DNA from: Tubulanus polymorphus
Taxonomy: Eukaryota; Nemertea; Palaeonemertea; Tubulaniformes; Tubulanidae
Direction of reading: 5' to 3'
DNA length: 64,000 bases
Assembly (NCBI RefSeq): GCF_964204645.1
Contig: NC_134035.1
Coordinates: 6,822,501 to 6,886,500 of the forward strand
Part shown: one piece after another, positions 11,545 to 22,462 of the stretch
Numbering within the stretch: the first letter of the stretch is position 1
How the letters are laid out: each line of letters starts with the position of its first letter
Program-made: the position numbers and the translations under genes
The notes under the pieces: model-generated
What the model was told of the DNA's origin: nothing
The model's input: only the letters and a program-made list of their open reading frames with translations
Databases searched by the model: none

Positions 11545-12877
11545 TTGTTTGTAGAAACCTCTACAAACCAGCTCTTAGAACATGGCCTCATTCGGAAATC
11601 GAGTGGAGCCTGGTCAAGCCCCATCATGATGGCTAGGAAAGCGGATGGTAGCCTTCGGCTATGTGTTGATTATAGGCAGCTAAATGATGTCACGACCAAG
11701 GATGCCCACCCACTCCCAAGGGTTGATGCCACGCTTGAGTCCCTCTCTGGTGCTGCGTGGTTCTCATCACTGGACATGGCGAGTGGGTACTGGCAGGTGC
11801 CTGTACGTGAAGAGGACAAGCCAAAATCTGCCTTTGTGACGGAGCGAGGAATATTCGATTGGAACATAATGCCATTTGGGCTTACGAATGCTACTGCCAC
11901 ATTTTCGTGGCTCATGTCGCTGGTTCTAGACAAGGTTGCTTGAAAAACACGTTTACTGTATCCCGATGACATTATTGTTTTCAGTCCCGACCTGGAAAGT
12001 CACCTGGGACGTCTGAAAGAAGTGTTTGCCTGTTTCCTTGCTGCAAACTTGAAGTTGAAGCCACGTAAGTGCCATTTATTTCAATGACAAGTTGCATTCC
12101 TGGGCCATGTCGTCTGCGAAAATGGACTCCAGACAGATCCGCAGAAATGTGGTCGTGTCAGCGATTGGCCGAAACCTTGTAATTTAACTGAGCTCCGCAG
12201 CTTCATCGGATTAGTTTCATACTACTCAAAATTCATCAAAGGGTATTCTAATATCGTGGTGCCACTGTACCAACTTATGAAGAAAGGTGTCACTTATAAC
12301 TGGACCACTGAGCATCAGATGGCCTTCGACAGTTTGAAACAAAGTCTGATGAATCCGCCCGTCCTCAGTTTTCCGGATTTCAGGGAGACGGCAAGTTCTT
12401 TCATCCTTGACACGGACGCGAGTGATTTTGCGATAGGTGGTGTTCTCTCTCAAGCGGATAAGGATGGTATTGAGCAGGTAATCGCTTATGCGTTTCGTTC
12501 TTTGAAAGGTGGGGAGAATTACTGCGCTACTCGCAGGGAAATGCTGGCACTAGTTGACATGATTCAACACTTGGCACTATCTGCTTGGCAAGAAAGTTCT
12601 CTTGAGAACAGACCATGTGGCGTTAAAATGGTTACGTAATTTCAAGGAACAGGAAGGTCAAATCGCTCGATGGAATAAACGACTGGCAGAATATGACTTC
12701 AAAATCCAACACAGACAAGGAAAACTTAATGGAAATGCGGATGGTCTGTCTCGGCAACCTAAACGCAAGCATGGTATCTGTCCAACATGTGGCCCCACTG
12801 ATGTGAAGAAGAGTCGAGATCCAATCATCGAGAAATGTGATGCAACAAATCTCCATTTCACGGGATGCAATTGCTAA
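11545..12877 (+). pseudogene. Gypsy reverse transcriptase and RNase H, frameshifted
   Basis: Frame 11545-11943 carries RT blocks SSPIMMARKADGSLRLCVDYR, SLDMASGYWQV and FGLTNAT. A stop at 11941-11943 and a frame change precede the catalytic block YPDDIIVFS (about 11957-11983). Another stop breaks the segment before AFLGHVV. Frame 12256-12639 holds the connection and RNase H region (DTDASDFAIGGVLSQ; ATRREMLAL), and 12602-12877 its end (DHVALKWLRNFKEQEG, then RQGKLNGNADGLSR). The order RT, RNase H, integrase is that of Ty3/gypsy elements. At least three disabling changes are visible. Confidence 0.8.
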
Positions 12878-13440
12878 GGCTCAACGGTCTGACCTGGAAA
12901 TTGCTATTTTACATCAAAAGTCCATGCTGTCTGCTGCTGTTGATGAGAAAGGCTCTGACTGGGATGAACACTTGCCGGCTTGTTTAATGGCTTACCGCTC
13001 TGCTATACAGGAGTCACCCGCTGAGACTCCATTCTTCCTGACTTTTGGTGAAGAGATGAGCATCCCGTTGGATGTGATGATTGGTGCACCAGCACCGAGA
13101 TTGTCTTCTGCTGAGCTTGCCAATAAACTCGTATCTCAATTAGAGTCAGCCAATGAGACAGTAAGGGAGAAGTTGGACTTGGCCCAGAGACGACAGGGGA
13201 TACATATGACCGTTTTGCCCATCGTGGGGGGTACATGACAGGAGAGATTTGGTCACCCAGATGGCAAAATATCTGGTTGACTTCATCCTCTATGGAAAGA
13301 ATGTGTCACGTCTGAAAACAGTGGAACTCGTGGATCAATGCAATGCCTTCTTTGTGCCACCTGGCCCAGAGGTTACTGGCACTGCAATATCTGCGATTGA
13401 GCTGTTTTCTCTTGAGAGCCAGGAAGAAGTCTGCTGCTGA
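12837..13440 (+). pseudogene. Truncated integrase remnant
   Basis: The frame starts with the pre-integrase segment (AIAKAQRSDLEIAILH) and jumps directly to the end of the integrase core (SDWDEHLPACLMAYRSAIQESPAETPFFLTFGEE). The zinc-binding HHCC part and the first two catalytic aspartates are therefore lost by internal deletion. The later part (TVREKLDLAQRRQG, and a second frame 13249-13440) is the usual region after the core and is frameshifted. It leads directly into the SGNH-like frame. Confidence 0.7.
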
Positions 13441-14023
13441 AGACCGCATGACTGCAGCGGTTGAAGAAATCCGAGCCATGGACGAGGCTGCTGGAGTGAA
13501 AGTTCGAGACATTGAGGAACATTGGCGTGGAGTACAAGGAAAGTTGAGATCCAAATGTAGCCCCCGAATCCTACTCGTTTCAGACTCTTTGTTCTCGCGA
13601 ACCAAAGTTTCGCCCCAACTTTTCCCGATCGCTAACTCTGGTGAGACTTTAGAACAGCTGCTGGTAATGTTAAAAGGATGTGTGGTCCCCTGCCAAGCAG
13701 TAGTGGTTAACCATGGTACTAACCACAAACAAGGTTTCGCGGAAGCGGAAAAGGCCATGGTTGAGGCGTATGGACTCTTATCCAAACGTTATCCCGGGTG
13801 CAAACTTCTCCACCTGGAGGTCCCAATACGCCCGTGTATTCACGAAAACCCTGATGCAGTTCGATGTTCACACCAGGTAAACGTAGCAGCAGAGCGGGCG
13901 GGGTTCATCCACCTGGAGCATCCCGACCTAACAGACCGTATGTACCATGGGGTCCACTATACATTGGTAGGGCTTAGAATTGTGGAGGCCGACATTATCC
14001 GTCAGGTGATGAGCATGTTATAA
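13343..14023 (+). CDS. SGNH/GDSL-hydrolase-like ORF in a gypsy element
   Basis: A 226-aa frame between the integrase remnant and the 3' LTR. From residue about 74 it follows the SGNH hydrolase block order. Block I is RILLVSDSLF, with S82 as candidate nucleophile. The block II glycine is ANSGETLEQL (G100). Block III is VVNHGTNH (N127; the usual GTND is GTNH here). A VPIRP segment and an N-rich helix follow, then block V YHGVHYTLVGLRI (H205; the usual aspartate three residues before is a histidine, H202). The first 70 residues include a charged helical stretch (AAVEEIRAMDEAAG) and may be integrase tail; the true start is unclear. Known members act as esterases or lipases. Activity here is unproven, since the Asp of the triad is replaced. 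Its location is where other retroelements carry env or accessory ORFs. Confidence 0.65.
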   Translation: MPSLCHLAQRLLALQYLRLSCFLLRARKKSAAEDRMTAAVEEIRAMDEAAGVKVRDIEEHWRGVQGKLRSKCSPRILLVSDSLFSRTKVSPQLFPIANSGETLEQLLVMLKGCVVPCQAVVVNHGTNHKQGFAEAEKAMVEAYGLLSKRYPGCKLLHLEVPIRPCIHENPDAVRCSHQVNVAAERAGFIHLEHPDLTDRMYHGVHYTLVGLRIVEADIIRQVMSML

Positions 14024-14409
14024 GTAGCCTCAACTCAATTTGGCACTTCAAGTAGTTTTCCTTATTGCGCGATATCTTGCATAATCTAACCACATCCCAT
14101 ACGACCCTGTAGGGAATCAACTAGAGCTCAGCTCTTTTGTTTTCGTTTCATTTTCTGCTGGCTGTCCTTTAATTTTTCAGGTCAATTGCTCGACAGGTGT
14201 GCATCAATTACCAACCAGGATGACCGACTCGACCAATGGACCATCAAATCCATCTGCTGGACTACGCTGGGGCACCAGAATAATTTTCTAACTTAAGTGG
14301 TTTGGATTTTAGTGCTGACACAAATCGTCCCCACTGCTACTTGTACATATGTGTATATATGACTGTGAAATGGAATTGCGCAAATGAACAATGAACTTTC
14401 AGGGGATTT

Positions 14410-14589
14410 TGTGTATAAGAGTTTACCCAGGATCTTTTGTTCTATTGTTCTTTTTTCTTGTTGTGTCCGTCATGGAATAAAGAGGTATTGTCTTTAACAC
14501 AGATCTTGTGTGTAGTTATTTTCTGGGTTCACAGGAATCTTCGGGCCATCTTTTGTGCTACCAAACTGAGGATACCCCAAATCATTACA
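14410..14589 (+). repeat. 3' LTR of the degenerate gypsy element
   Basis: Preceded by the purine-rich AGGGGA and begins TGTGTATAAG. It ends ATCATTACA, as the left LTR does, and contains the same polyadenylation signal. Boundaries are set by comparison of the two copies. Confidence 0.6.
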
Positions 14590-14639
14590 GACCAATAATA
14601 GAGTACGATTGGAGGCAAACGGATTCTCCGATCTGATAA

Positions 14640-14850
14640 AGAGTTCGCCCATAGTTGTGGTAAATTTCAAGGTCTTTGGATTTGTATATAGTCACCAGGG
14701 GGTGTTGAATAGTAGAATAACTATGTATTTCTATGATTGTGGTAAGTTTCAAGGTCATTGGTTGTGTATGGTAAAATATAAAATTGTTCGATTGTTGAGC
14801 GTTTGAAACGGTATTCTAAGCTGACATGGTGTCCCTAGCTAGACCCCTAG
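14640..14850 (+). repeat. Family A repeat, 3' fragment A4
   Basis: Begins inside a tandem unit ('GTGGTAAATTTCAAGGTC') and contains two partial units. It ends GACCCCTAG followed by TTT, as in the other copies, with a damaged terminal palindrome. It abuts the 3' LTR of the gypsy element. Confidence 0.7.
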
Positions 14851-15399
14851 TTTGTTACGCTTCTCTGAGCCCTTAACAGTTTTCTGGTATTGTTTATAAA
14901 ACACAAAATTGAATTTTGAATTAAATCTAAACTCTAACAGCATGTACATTGTATGTGAAAGCTATCAAAATGAATGTGATAATGGTATGTTCATGTAGGT
15001 GCTAAAAAAGTAAATTTAGGCTTAACAGTTAATGGTGTTTAGACAGACAGCATCATTCAAAAACCCTGTCGTGGTATCAAATTATAACTTCGTTTTCGGT
15101 ATCAGCATAAGTTAGGTTTTGGTTTGATCATTGTTGTTTATAATTTGATCTGCACTCAAGATGGCGTCGCCAAAAGATATCTAGTTCATCCCACTGCTTA
15201 TAAAGAGTGCTCAATTGATAGGTATCGCACTCGCATAGAGTGCTGGTATTACTGGGCTCTTGGGTTCATAGGTTTCAAATTCTCTCCCTTTGGAAAAAAG
15301 ATACATGGATCCTGCTAATAATACCCCGATTAACATTCAGTAAGTTGAAAATAAACCTCGATCCTGAATGCTTTGAATGGCCATTCTTTTATTTTACAG
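14851..15399. other. End of intron 1, no feature seen
   Basis: Plain AT-rich intron sequence leading into the TTTTATTTTACAG acceptor of exon 2. I see no repeat copy or coding signal. Confidence 0.5.
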
Positions 15400-16178
15400 A
15401 TACGTAGCTTGGAATCTTCATGAAGAAGTGCGCGGAGAATTCAACTTCAAGGGTTGGCTCAATATAAGGTTACTTAAGTCAATGTTTACTGATGATTGAT
15501 TGTGATTTTTTTCGAATTAGATATATTTTTAAAATTTTGATGTCTATGCTATCTTTAGAAAATTCCTAAAACTTGCGCAAGAAGTTGGTTTATACGTAAT
15601 CTTACGACCTGGACCCTATATCTGCTCAGAATGGGAATATGGTGGTTTACCAAGGTTGGTAGCCATCAAAATATTTCTAAGGCCCCTACACTTTTTTCTT
15701 AAGTTTATTCATTCGTTTTCTGGCTCGTTTTCAGTTGGTTACTCAGTGACCCTGAAATGAAAATAAGATCCATGTATACGCCATATATGAAAGCAGTAAA
15801 TAATTACTTAGTCCATTTATTAGAAGAATTACATGAAATGCAGGTAAAATCCTCACCGTTTCGGCTTACCTCAAATCCTCATTTGACCTGATTCATTCAA
15901 TGAGTTTGATTTTTTTCACTCAGTACAGAGATGGTGGTCCGATCATCGGTTACCAGATTGAGAATGAATTTGGAATCTTCAACGAAGATTTTCGATATTT
16001 GGACACTCTTAAACAGGTACAAATTCAAATTATTTCATTTTCTGTGTCTTTGCTGATTATTTTCTTTTCGACCTTGTTAATTTCCGTAACTTTCAGATAT
16101 ATTTAAAGAATGGAATCGTCGAATTTCTCTTCACATCAGACAACAAAGATGGATTACAATATGGTCGCCTTCCAAAAG
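15400..16178 (+). CDS. Beta-galactosidase-1-like protein, exons 2-6
   Basis: Five compact exons (15400-15468, 15559-15654, 15735-15843, 15924-16016, 16097-16178) separated by 80-90 bp introns, all with gt donors and ag acceptors and matching phases. They encode the GH35 core in order: [39 protein letters not shown]; the helical segment ending in [18 protein letters not shown]; and [15 protein letters not shown]. In GH35 the glutamate of the NE pair in QIENEFG is the catalytic acid/base, residue 218 of the joined protein. No stop or frameshift is seen. Intron 1 before this block is 13.3 kb and intron 6 after it is 37.1 kb, both filled by repeats. The last exon ends in phase 1, matching exon 7. 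Confidence 0.92.
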
Positions 16179-16278
16179 GTAGGAAACATTCATTTCAACG
16201 GAAGCTCTTTGGCGTACCATAAGATTAAGTTAGGTGAATATTTTTTGGTTTCAAACAGGGCTTTTAAAATGATTTTAA

Positions 16279-16845
16279 CACGTTCGCTGCCACCTAGTGG
16301 TTTAAGGTCCGGTCGCCATTGCCAACGCTAATTTTTGACATTATACAATTTATATGCTGCCAGCACTATTTGTACATTGATAAATCAATACACTGATCAA
16401 TTTTAGTATAAAAAACCACATGACGAGATAGCTCGTCACTGGCAATGGTGAAGAGATTCCCAATTTTTTCTTGTCCCCATTGCCAGTGAAAAGTGTGAAA
16501 AATCAAATAGAAATCTAAAACAATAAAGGTTTTATTGTAAAAATGATATAGAATGATTTTAGCCGTTATATTCTCTCTAAGTATTGGCCGGAATAGAAGC
16601 TAAAATTCATTGCTTTCTGAAGATTCTTTTGAAAAAATTTCAAGTGTGCACCAGACTTAAATTACCCCCATAAATAATATCAGCAGTCTCTCCGTACTGC
16701 CAGACTATTGTTAGCTGTTTTCTCGCCTCTGCCAGGTCATTCATAACGCTATGAAATGATGTTGAATCGATGACGATATAACTCGTCATGGCAAACTGCG
16801 GTGCACCCACCATGACGATTTATCTCGTCAGCGGCAGCGAACGTG
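16279..16845. mobile_element. piggyBac-like MITE (567 bp) with TTAA target duplication
   Basis: Flanked by TTAA on both sides (16275-16278 and 16846-16849), with 13-bp inverted ends CACGTTCGCTGCC. These are close to the ends of the coding piggyBac at 24189-27012 (CACGTTGACTGCC). It also has palindromic subterminal motifs, for example TGACGAGATAGCTCGTCA at about 16422 and a variant near 16775, matching the palindrome style of the larger element. There is no coding capacity. Sequence near 3903-3940 shows an uninterrupted version of the flanks. Confidence 0.85.
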
Positions 16846-17029
16846 TTAAGTACCAGTTGCAGATAGAGAAATAGGCAAAAACTTTTCTGACTTCCAGCAA
16901 CATAGCATGGAACAATATTATAGTAACCGCAAGGTTAAAAAGCCTATTTATTTCAAGGTTCTTCTATGCGCAGCTTAGTAAATCGAATTTTCCATCTTAA
17001 TAACCTCAAAAAGACAGTGAAAATTTGCT

Positions 17030-17440
17030 ACTAGTGCTTCAGTTGTGCTTCAGTTGTTTAAGATCTTGATTGACCAAACTTGGTAAAAATCTGATATGGG
17101 CCAAGTGTTAAAAAGTTATGAGAGGCTTTTCCCAATTTGGCCTTTAGGGGTCACTGTACAGGTGGCGCTTGTAAAATCTTTTAATCACTACTTGTCTTGC
17201 AATCATTATCCGATTTTGACGAAATTTGGTGTGTAGATACTATGGTCCAAGGGCTAAAAATCTGTAGGCCCTAAAGGCCTTTCCCAGTTTGACCTCTAGG
17301 GGACGCTCTACAGGTCAGCTTGTAAAATCTTTAAATCACTATTAGTCCTACAATCACTATCCGATCTTGACGAAACTTGGTATATACATACTACGGTCCA
17401 AGGGCTAAAAAGTTAAAGAGACGCTTTCTGGATTTGAACA
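17030..17440 (+). repeat. Tandem array of about three 130-140 bp units
   Basis: Units share GTAAAATCTTT.AATCACTA, CCGAT.TTGACGAAA.TTGG, GGTCCAAGGGCTAAAAA and CTCTAGGGG.C.CT.TACAGG. Units near 17160-17300 and 17300-17430 are clearest; the first is more diverged. Arrays of this kind often lie inside non-autonomous Helitron/Helentron elements, but no ends are recognisable here. Confidence 0.6.
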
Positions 17441-19147
17441 CTAGGGCGCGTTGTGCAGGTTGTTGAACCCGTCTAGAAAGATAGGGGCCAGGGTACCAGG
17501 GCTCGAATTTCAAATTTGGACACTTATGTCCTTGGGAAATGAGTTCAAAATAGGCTACCCTAGTACATTTCTTAATATGCAAGGCCAAAAGTTTTATTGA
17601 CCAGAGAAAGACAAATTAAGCCAAATGTCATGAAACTGTTATTTATTCATAAAACAAAGGATAACAAAAACTTTGTTTCGGCAGAATAACCACTCCACTT
17701 ATTTTTTCTCAGCCATTTATTCTAGGAAATAATACTTATGTGACTTATGTCCAGATGTACAATATCTGAAGCCTATGTTGCACAAATTTTTTTTTAACGA
17801 GTAATTAGGAACATTTACAACACATAAGGCATAATACAACATTTATGATTGCATAAGTGCGTGCGGTTGTGCGCTATCAATAGAATATATACACGGCGGG
17901 ACCACACACATACACAGAGTATATGTATATATACAACGCAGTGAATGAATCACCGCGAGATGTGCATTCATATACTGCGAGTTCATACACTCGCTTATGC
18001 GCAGCAAATCTGATGTTTCACACGTGTTTGAATAAAAGAAGTTTATTTTGTGAATAATTGCATTTATTTATCAAGAATAATCATTTAACATATAGCGGTG
18101 ATAGAAGATACGCAAAGGTATTTAGTATTGTCTATTTTCATTTCGTGGAATTTGTAATATAACTTTGTCAACCAATATTTCTTTTGACCTTAAAATATAT
18201 ACTAAGTAGAAAACTGTACTGGGCACCGGCTCGTGGCTTTGTTTAAGTAGAAAACTATACAATGCGCTTCGACATGGTAGTACTACACTCCCTGGTATGG
18301 TGCGTGACTTGTTTACATAGCATAAAGCCGAGATCGGCGCTGCGGTAAAGTCTGACTCGTTCATTCCGTGCAGTACCGATCGTATTGATAATTGGCCCAG
18401 ACTCAAATGCTGACGACTTGTCGGACATATTCATATATATATGGCGAAAAGTGGCCAGAAAAAATAAACCCATTTTGCTTACTGCGGACATCATAACCGA
18501 TTCGGCAGACTTGTCCGCGGTGTCCGCGATGAAATTCGAGCCCTGGGGTACACCAGAGTCCTCTGTGAGACAGGTCAAATCCAAAACCACGTCTAACACC
18601 GTAGGTTACTATAAGATGAACTGAACTACCTTTATTACTTAGTATCTGGTTACAGCCTTTAGGATATACAGAGACGCACATCTGTATTATATGAGCTAGG
18701 TCTGTATGAAATAAACATTTTCACGAATTAAAATCTATATTATAACTTTCATCTTAGTACAAAGAATCGTATTACCTCCTTATACACCTTATACACATAT
18801 ACACGGATAAACAGTGTATACACTCATGACCAAACATATATCTTCTTAAATATTTTATGTTAATAACAAATTCTGGCAATTGAAGTTCATAGTCTATTGT
18901 TGATGTCTGGCACCTGTTACATCTTCTGAGTAGCCCCTATTCGCCGGGCCAGCTCATCGCCCTGGTCGCCGCTGGTGAAGATATCTTAACGGGATCTAGA
19001 TCATCATGTCTAGGCCCATCTCTGCTACATGTAATACTCATTAAGATATTTTAACGGGACTAGATCATCCTGTCTAGGTCCATCTTAAATGACCGTACTT
19101 TCTTGTGAAGATACCTTAAGAAGATACCCATCTTCACTGACCATAAT
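17441..19147. other. Intron 6 sequence without supported gene
   Basis: Short frames at 18122-18681 on both strands overlap each other and show no family pattern. Around 18965-19140 an imperfect tandem pair is visible (ATCTTAACGGGATCTAGATC..TGTCTAGGCCCATCT and its neighbour ATTTTAACGGGACTAGATC..TGTCTAGGTCCATCT), unit about 85 bp. An AATAAA word near 18033 may belong to an old LTR. Nothing else is definable. Confidence 0.4.
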
Positions 19148-20755
19148 TTTTAGCATTGGTTGACGTCTATGACGTCATGCCTATGCTAGTAAAATGGATC
19201 GAAAATAGTAGTACGAAAAAATAGCGCCAACTCTTCTCATTTTCATAGTAACTTCAAATTGTCACTCCGTTCACGTAAAACATTAGAAACAGCTGAAAAT
19301 GACTAAAAAAATTTCAATGTTATCTGGTAGATGAGAGTGGGTTAAACAATCGCGTAGCGATATGTCCACATTGACATTGGCAGTAAAGAATGGGGAACAG
19401 CCTCTTCTGAATGATGTACCTCCGGTTTATAAATATCACAGTGTTTGGATATCACTGTTACTCCAATTATCAGTATCCATGGGATTATTTGGGATTAATT
19501 CTCAGCGTCAGAATACGTATTTCTAGAGCAGTGGAACGGCAGCCTACTCGTGACTGAAACCCGTATGTGATCGTGCGGGAACGCCTTTACTAAAGTTAAA
19601 ACCATTTCATGATGACACGAAACATCAAACAGTAAACGGTAGGCTACCACCATGATACGATATCACCAATAAAGATAGATCATTTTATTCAATTTTACCA
19701 GAGTTGTTTATTGGAGGAAAATATCATTGTTAAGTACGCCGAGAACAACTAAGTTGTATCATCAATCAGTTGACTGACATTGTAAAATTCGATTCGGCTA
19801 TATTCTAATATAAGTTTTCACTTTAGGACGCCCTACCCGCCTGCTGCGCACTCATAAGGCGGTAGCACCCTCTTACGCACTCGGCAGAGATTCGCTTTGT
19901 AATGCGCGCCAGGAAAAAATACCTTTTATTATCTTTTCCATGCGTTAAACAACAGTGATTGAATTTACGCGTTGTTTGTCGTAAATTACAATATTGCGAT
20001 GGTTATTTGCCGCTGCTGTAGTTTTTTGGAATTGAATCGAGCGGCCTCCGTAGCTCAGTGAGATAAGGCGTGATGCTGTTGAATCCACGATCAATGCTGA
20101 GTGACAAGTGGGTTCGAGTCCTGCTGGCTGCGAACAGTGTGCGGGCAACACTTCGAAGGCTGTACCGTCGTGAGGTTAAATGAACAATCCAATGGGAATA
20201 GTCTTGGGAAACCAAGATCCAAACGACGTACGTAAAGCCAATCAAACAAAAAGACAAACAAACAATCATCAGCCGGCCTCAGTGACACCAACGCCGGCAT
20301 CGCTCTCTGCGACGTTTTGCAAGCGTACATGCATCAGAGCTTGGAGCTCTAGGATCAGAGGGTCTTGCAATTGCATTCAGAAAAATCGTTCTGTTTTTTT
20401 TTTCATTATTCAGTGGGGCCTAACAGTTCATGCGTAAAAATGGGTTTTTGTATCCAAATCTTTATTGATATAAATATCTTGGCTGGGACAAGATGGAAAA
20501 CATCAGAATAAACTAGTTTCGTCTTTTTAACAGAATCGCATTAATGAGGTTTAACAGTACAAATAGCCTAGGCTAAATCGTTCGGCAGAAAATAAATTCA
20601 TTTTCAGGAATAAAATCGAACTAGACAAATAGACCTTTAAGTCTGTGGTCCCCCATATCAACATTGTCATAGAAGATTTGCCGGCAGATGTAAAACATTA
20701 TAACCACTTAATACCTCAGTATAATCTACCAATGCTTCAAGGCCCACGGGCCTCT
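19148..20755 (+). repeat. Family B repeat, copy 1 (uninterrupted)
   Basis: Starts TTTTAGCATTGGTTGACG and ends CTACCAATGCT, CA, then the stem-loop AAGGCCCacGGGCCTCTT. AGCATTGGT at the left and ACCAATGCT near the right are a 9-bp inverted pair. A terminal-left and subterminal-right placement with a following hairpin is the layout described for Helentron-type non-autonomous elements. It contains a tRNA-like SINE segment near 20042. It carries the intact piggyBac target (CTTTACTAAAGTTAAAACCATTTC near 19585) that is filled in copy 2. There are indels relative to copy 2 in the first 400 bp. Confidence 0.75.
20042..20136 (+). repeat. tRNA-derived SINE head inside family B copy 1
   Basis: RNA polymerase III-like boxes are present: TAGCTCAGTGAG (A box, about 20051) and GGTTCGAGTCC (B box, 20111-20121). 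The spacing between boxes is longer than in a tRNA and the acceptor stem does not pair, so it is a SINE or tRNA-like relic and not a tRNA gene. The SINE probably extends right, but its 3' end is unclear. Confidence 0.6.
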
Positions 20756-21681
20756 TGTTTGCAAATTTTGTGTTGTCGATGATGCGGCCGCATGGACACT
20801 CTGCGTACTTAAGCACGTAATAATCATGCAACGTGCTACTATGCCTGTGGTCACAAGTTCATGGCATTGGACACTGGTTACAGATTCCATATCAGACGAG
20901 ATATTTAGCGATTCCATTCTTTCGCCGATATTATTTAGCTGCTCGGTAAAGCCCTACATGAACAGTGTTAGATCCAATTTCTCTCTAAACGACGCAGGGA
21001 GTTTACATTCGGTGATCGGAGTAATGAACGCTGAGCATTCAGCTGAGTCTACTCCAAGATTTTGTAACGATCGGATATCGGCGTTGACTTAATTATAAAA
21101 CTCGCTAATCTGAATTCGTTCATGGGCGCTATGATAGCTAGCAAGCTATTTAGCTAGCGACCCGAGGTTCCCATCTGATGCATATATCCCTTGGACTGCT
21201 TCCACCGCATTACCTGACAGCTGACCCATGATGTAGTTAGATTTGGTGATATCAGCATAGGGTCCGTTTAATATATCCACTACCATAGCGTGCCAAAAGG
21301 CTGACCATTCGGAAAAGATTACGTCGAAAACGAGCTTCAACTTCCGCAGTTGAGCTGTTTGTTGCATTCAGAAGTGGTCGGTTTTGCCTCATCGGTTATA
21401 GATCCGGAGGTTAAGCTGTATTGAAATTTCTTGAACTTCAACAATTTCAATCGCTCTTGATTTGATTGAGAGTTCAGCTTTAAACTCGACTGGCTGTTCT
21501 TCCTGCCTCCAGTTTGTCTGTTCCCACTCTTGGTACGCAGATTTCATCCCTGCAAGACCGACTTCGATTAGTACAGGGATGAAAATCTTCTGACCATAGA
21601 CGGATTTCCGACCGTTTCTGACATTTTCTTTATTCCTGAGAACAGTGTAAATCACCTCAATCGCTTTAATTATAGCAACTT

Positions 21682-22068
21682 GTTGTTTTGTTTAGAAATG
21701 TATTTGTTAGTCGTGTTTGTAAAGTAATTAGTCATATGTTCTTTCTGTCTTTGTTTATGGCATGTTGTTGCTCAAATTGTCTACTCACTGTCTGTCACCT
21801 TTGTTTTTCATACCTAAGTTTTTGTTACTATGCAAATAGTATATATATAGATGGAATATATATATATAGATATAAGAGTCAGTTGAAACAGAATGAGGGA
21901 CACAACACACACTTTTAGTTGGCAGTTTGTACTGAGCAGTTGTTGTTGCGGTCGGTCAGAAGCCGACCAAGCATTTGAATAAAAGATTTTATCAAGATGG
22001 AATTGATGACTTTGGATTTATTTTGACGAGCTAGTTCCCGAGTGCACTGAAAATTCCAGTTGTTACAT
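21682..22068 (+). repeat. Solo-LTR-like segment
   Basis: It starts with TGTTGTTTTG and ends in TTGTTACA. Inside are a TATA-like run (about 21838-21875), a stem-loop CGGTCGG..CCGACC near 21952, and AATAAAAGATT near 21978, in promoter-to-polyadenylation order for the + strand. It interrupts the minus-strand gag fragment. I could not find a target duplication, so ends are tentative. Confidence 0.4.
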
Positions 22069-22441
22069 AATCATCTAAATCGCGGGCGTCACATCGGAGC
22101 GCTCCGTAGTTAGGAGTGCTCCTTAAGACGGTTTTCGGCAGTTGTTATCGCTACTGTGGAGTCGGAGAAACCAATATGGCATCTCATTCAAAAAGCGGTC
22201 CAATTCAGGCCCAAACTATTAACATTTTGACCAAAAGGAAGTAAGTTTTTTGGCTAAAAGTTACTGATTTTTGTTCCCCAAAAAAATTCTTTTTTTTTGA
22301 AAATATTTTCTGACTTTTTCTATATGGGCAGTTTTCATCCCTGTTAGTAACAGCTCTTCGGAGATATGAGAAACTTGTTCCATGATTTTCTCGGCAATAT
22401 TCCACTGCTCGTCGAATCCCTCTTTAAACGTGGTTGTTTTT

Positions 22442-22462
22442 ATCTCGGGCAAAGCCCGAGAT
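22442..22462. repeat. Stem-loop ATCTCGGGC-aaa-GCCCGAGAT
   Basis: Perfect 9-bp stem with a 3-base loop, followed by GTTGTAATGGG. The tail resembles those after the hairpins at 7710 and 54681. It may be a terminal hairpin of a small element, although a gag-like frame reads through it. Confidence 0.4.

Larger units (their letters stand above)
10332..14589 (+). mobile_element. Degenerate Ty3/gypsy-type LTR retrotransposon with extra 3' ORF
   Basis: LTR-like copies lie at about 10332-10520 and 14410-14589. They share CCCAGGATCTTT, an AATAAAGAGGTATTG polyadenylation region and the end GATACCCCAAATCATTACA. A possible primer-binding site (TTGGTGGCAGCG) follows the left copy and an AGGGGA purine run precedes the right one. 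Between them, in sense order, are protease-like, reverse transcriptase, RNase H, truncated integrase and SGNH-like reading frames, broken by stops and frameshifts. Only about 300 bp separates the left LTR from the protease region, so gag is deleted. The left parts of the two LTRs diverge and no target duplication is evident, so exact ends are uncertain. It lies in sense orientation in intron 1 of the beta-galactosidase gene. Confidence 0.8.

Noticed and set aside
10332-14589. Target site duplication of the older gypsy element
   Set aside because: Bases next to the two LTRs do not match; the left border may be rearranged.
20042-20136. Possible tRNA gene (A and B boxes)
   Set aside because: Box spacing too long and no acceptor-stem pairing; the same unit occurs in both family B copies, so it is a SINE relic.
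21682-22068. Assigning the LTR-like segment to the BEL/Pao gag fragment
   Set aside because: Its promoter and polyadenylation signals run on the plus strand while the gag reads on the minus strand, and no duplication is visible.
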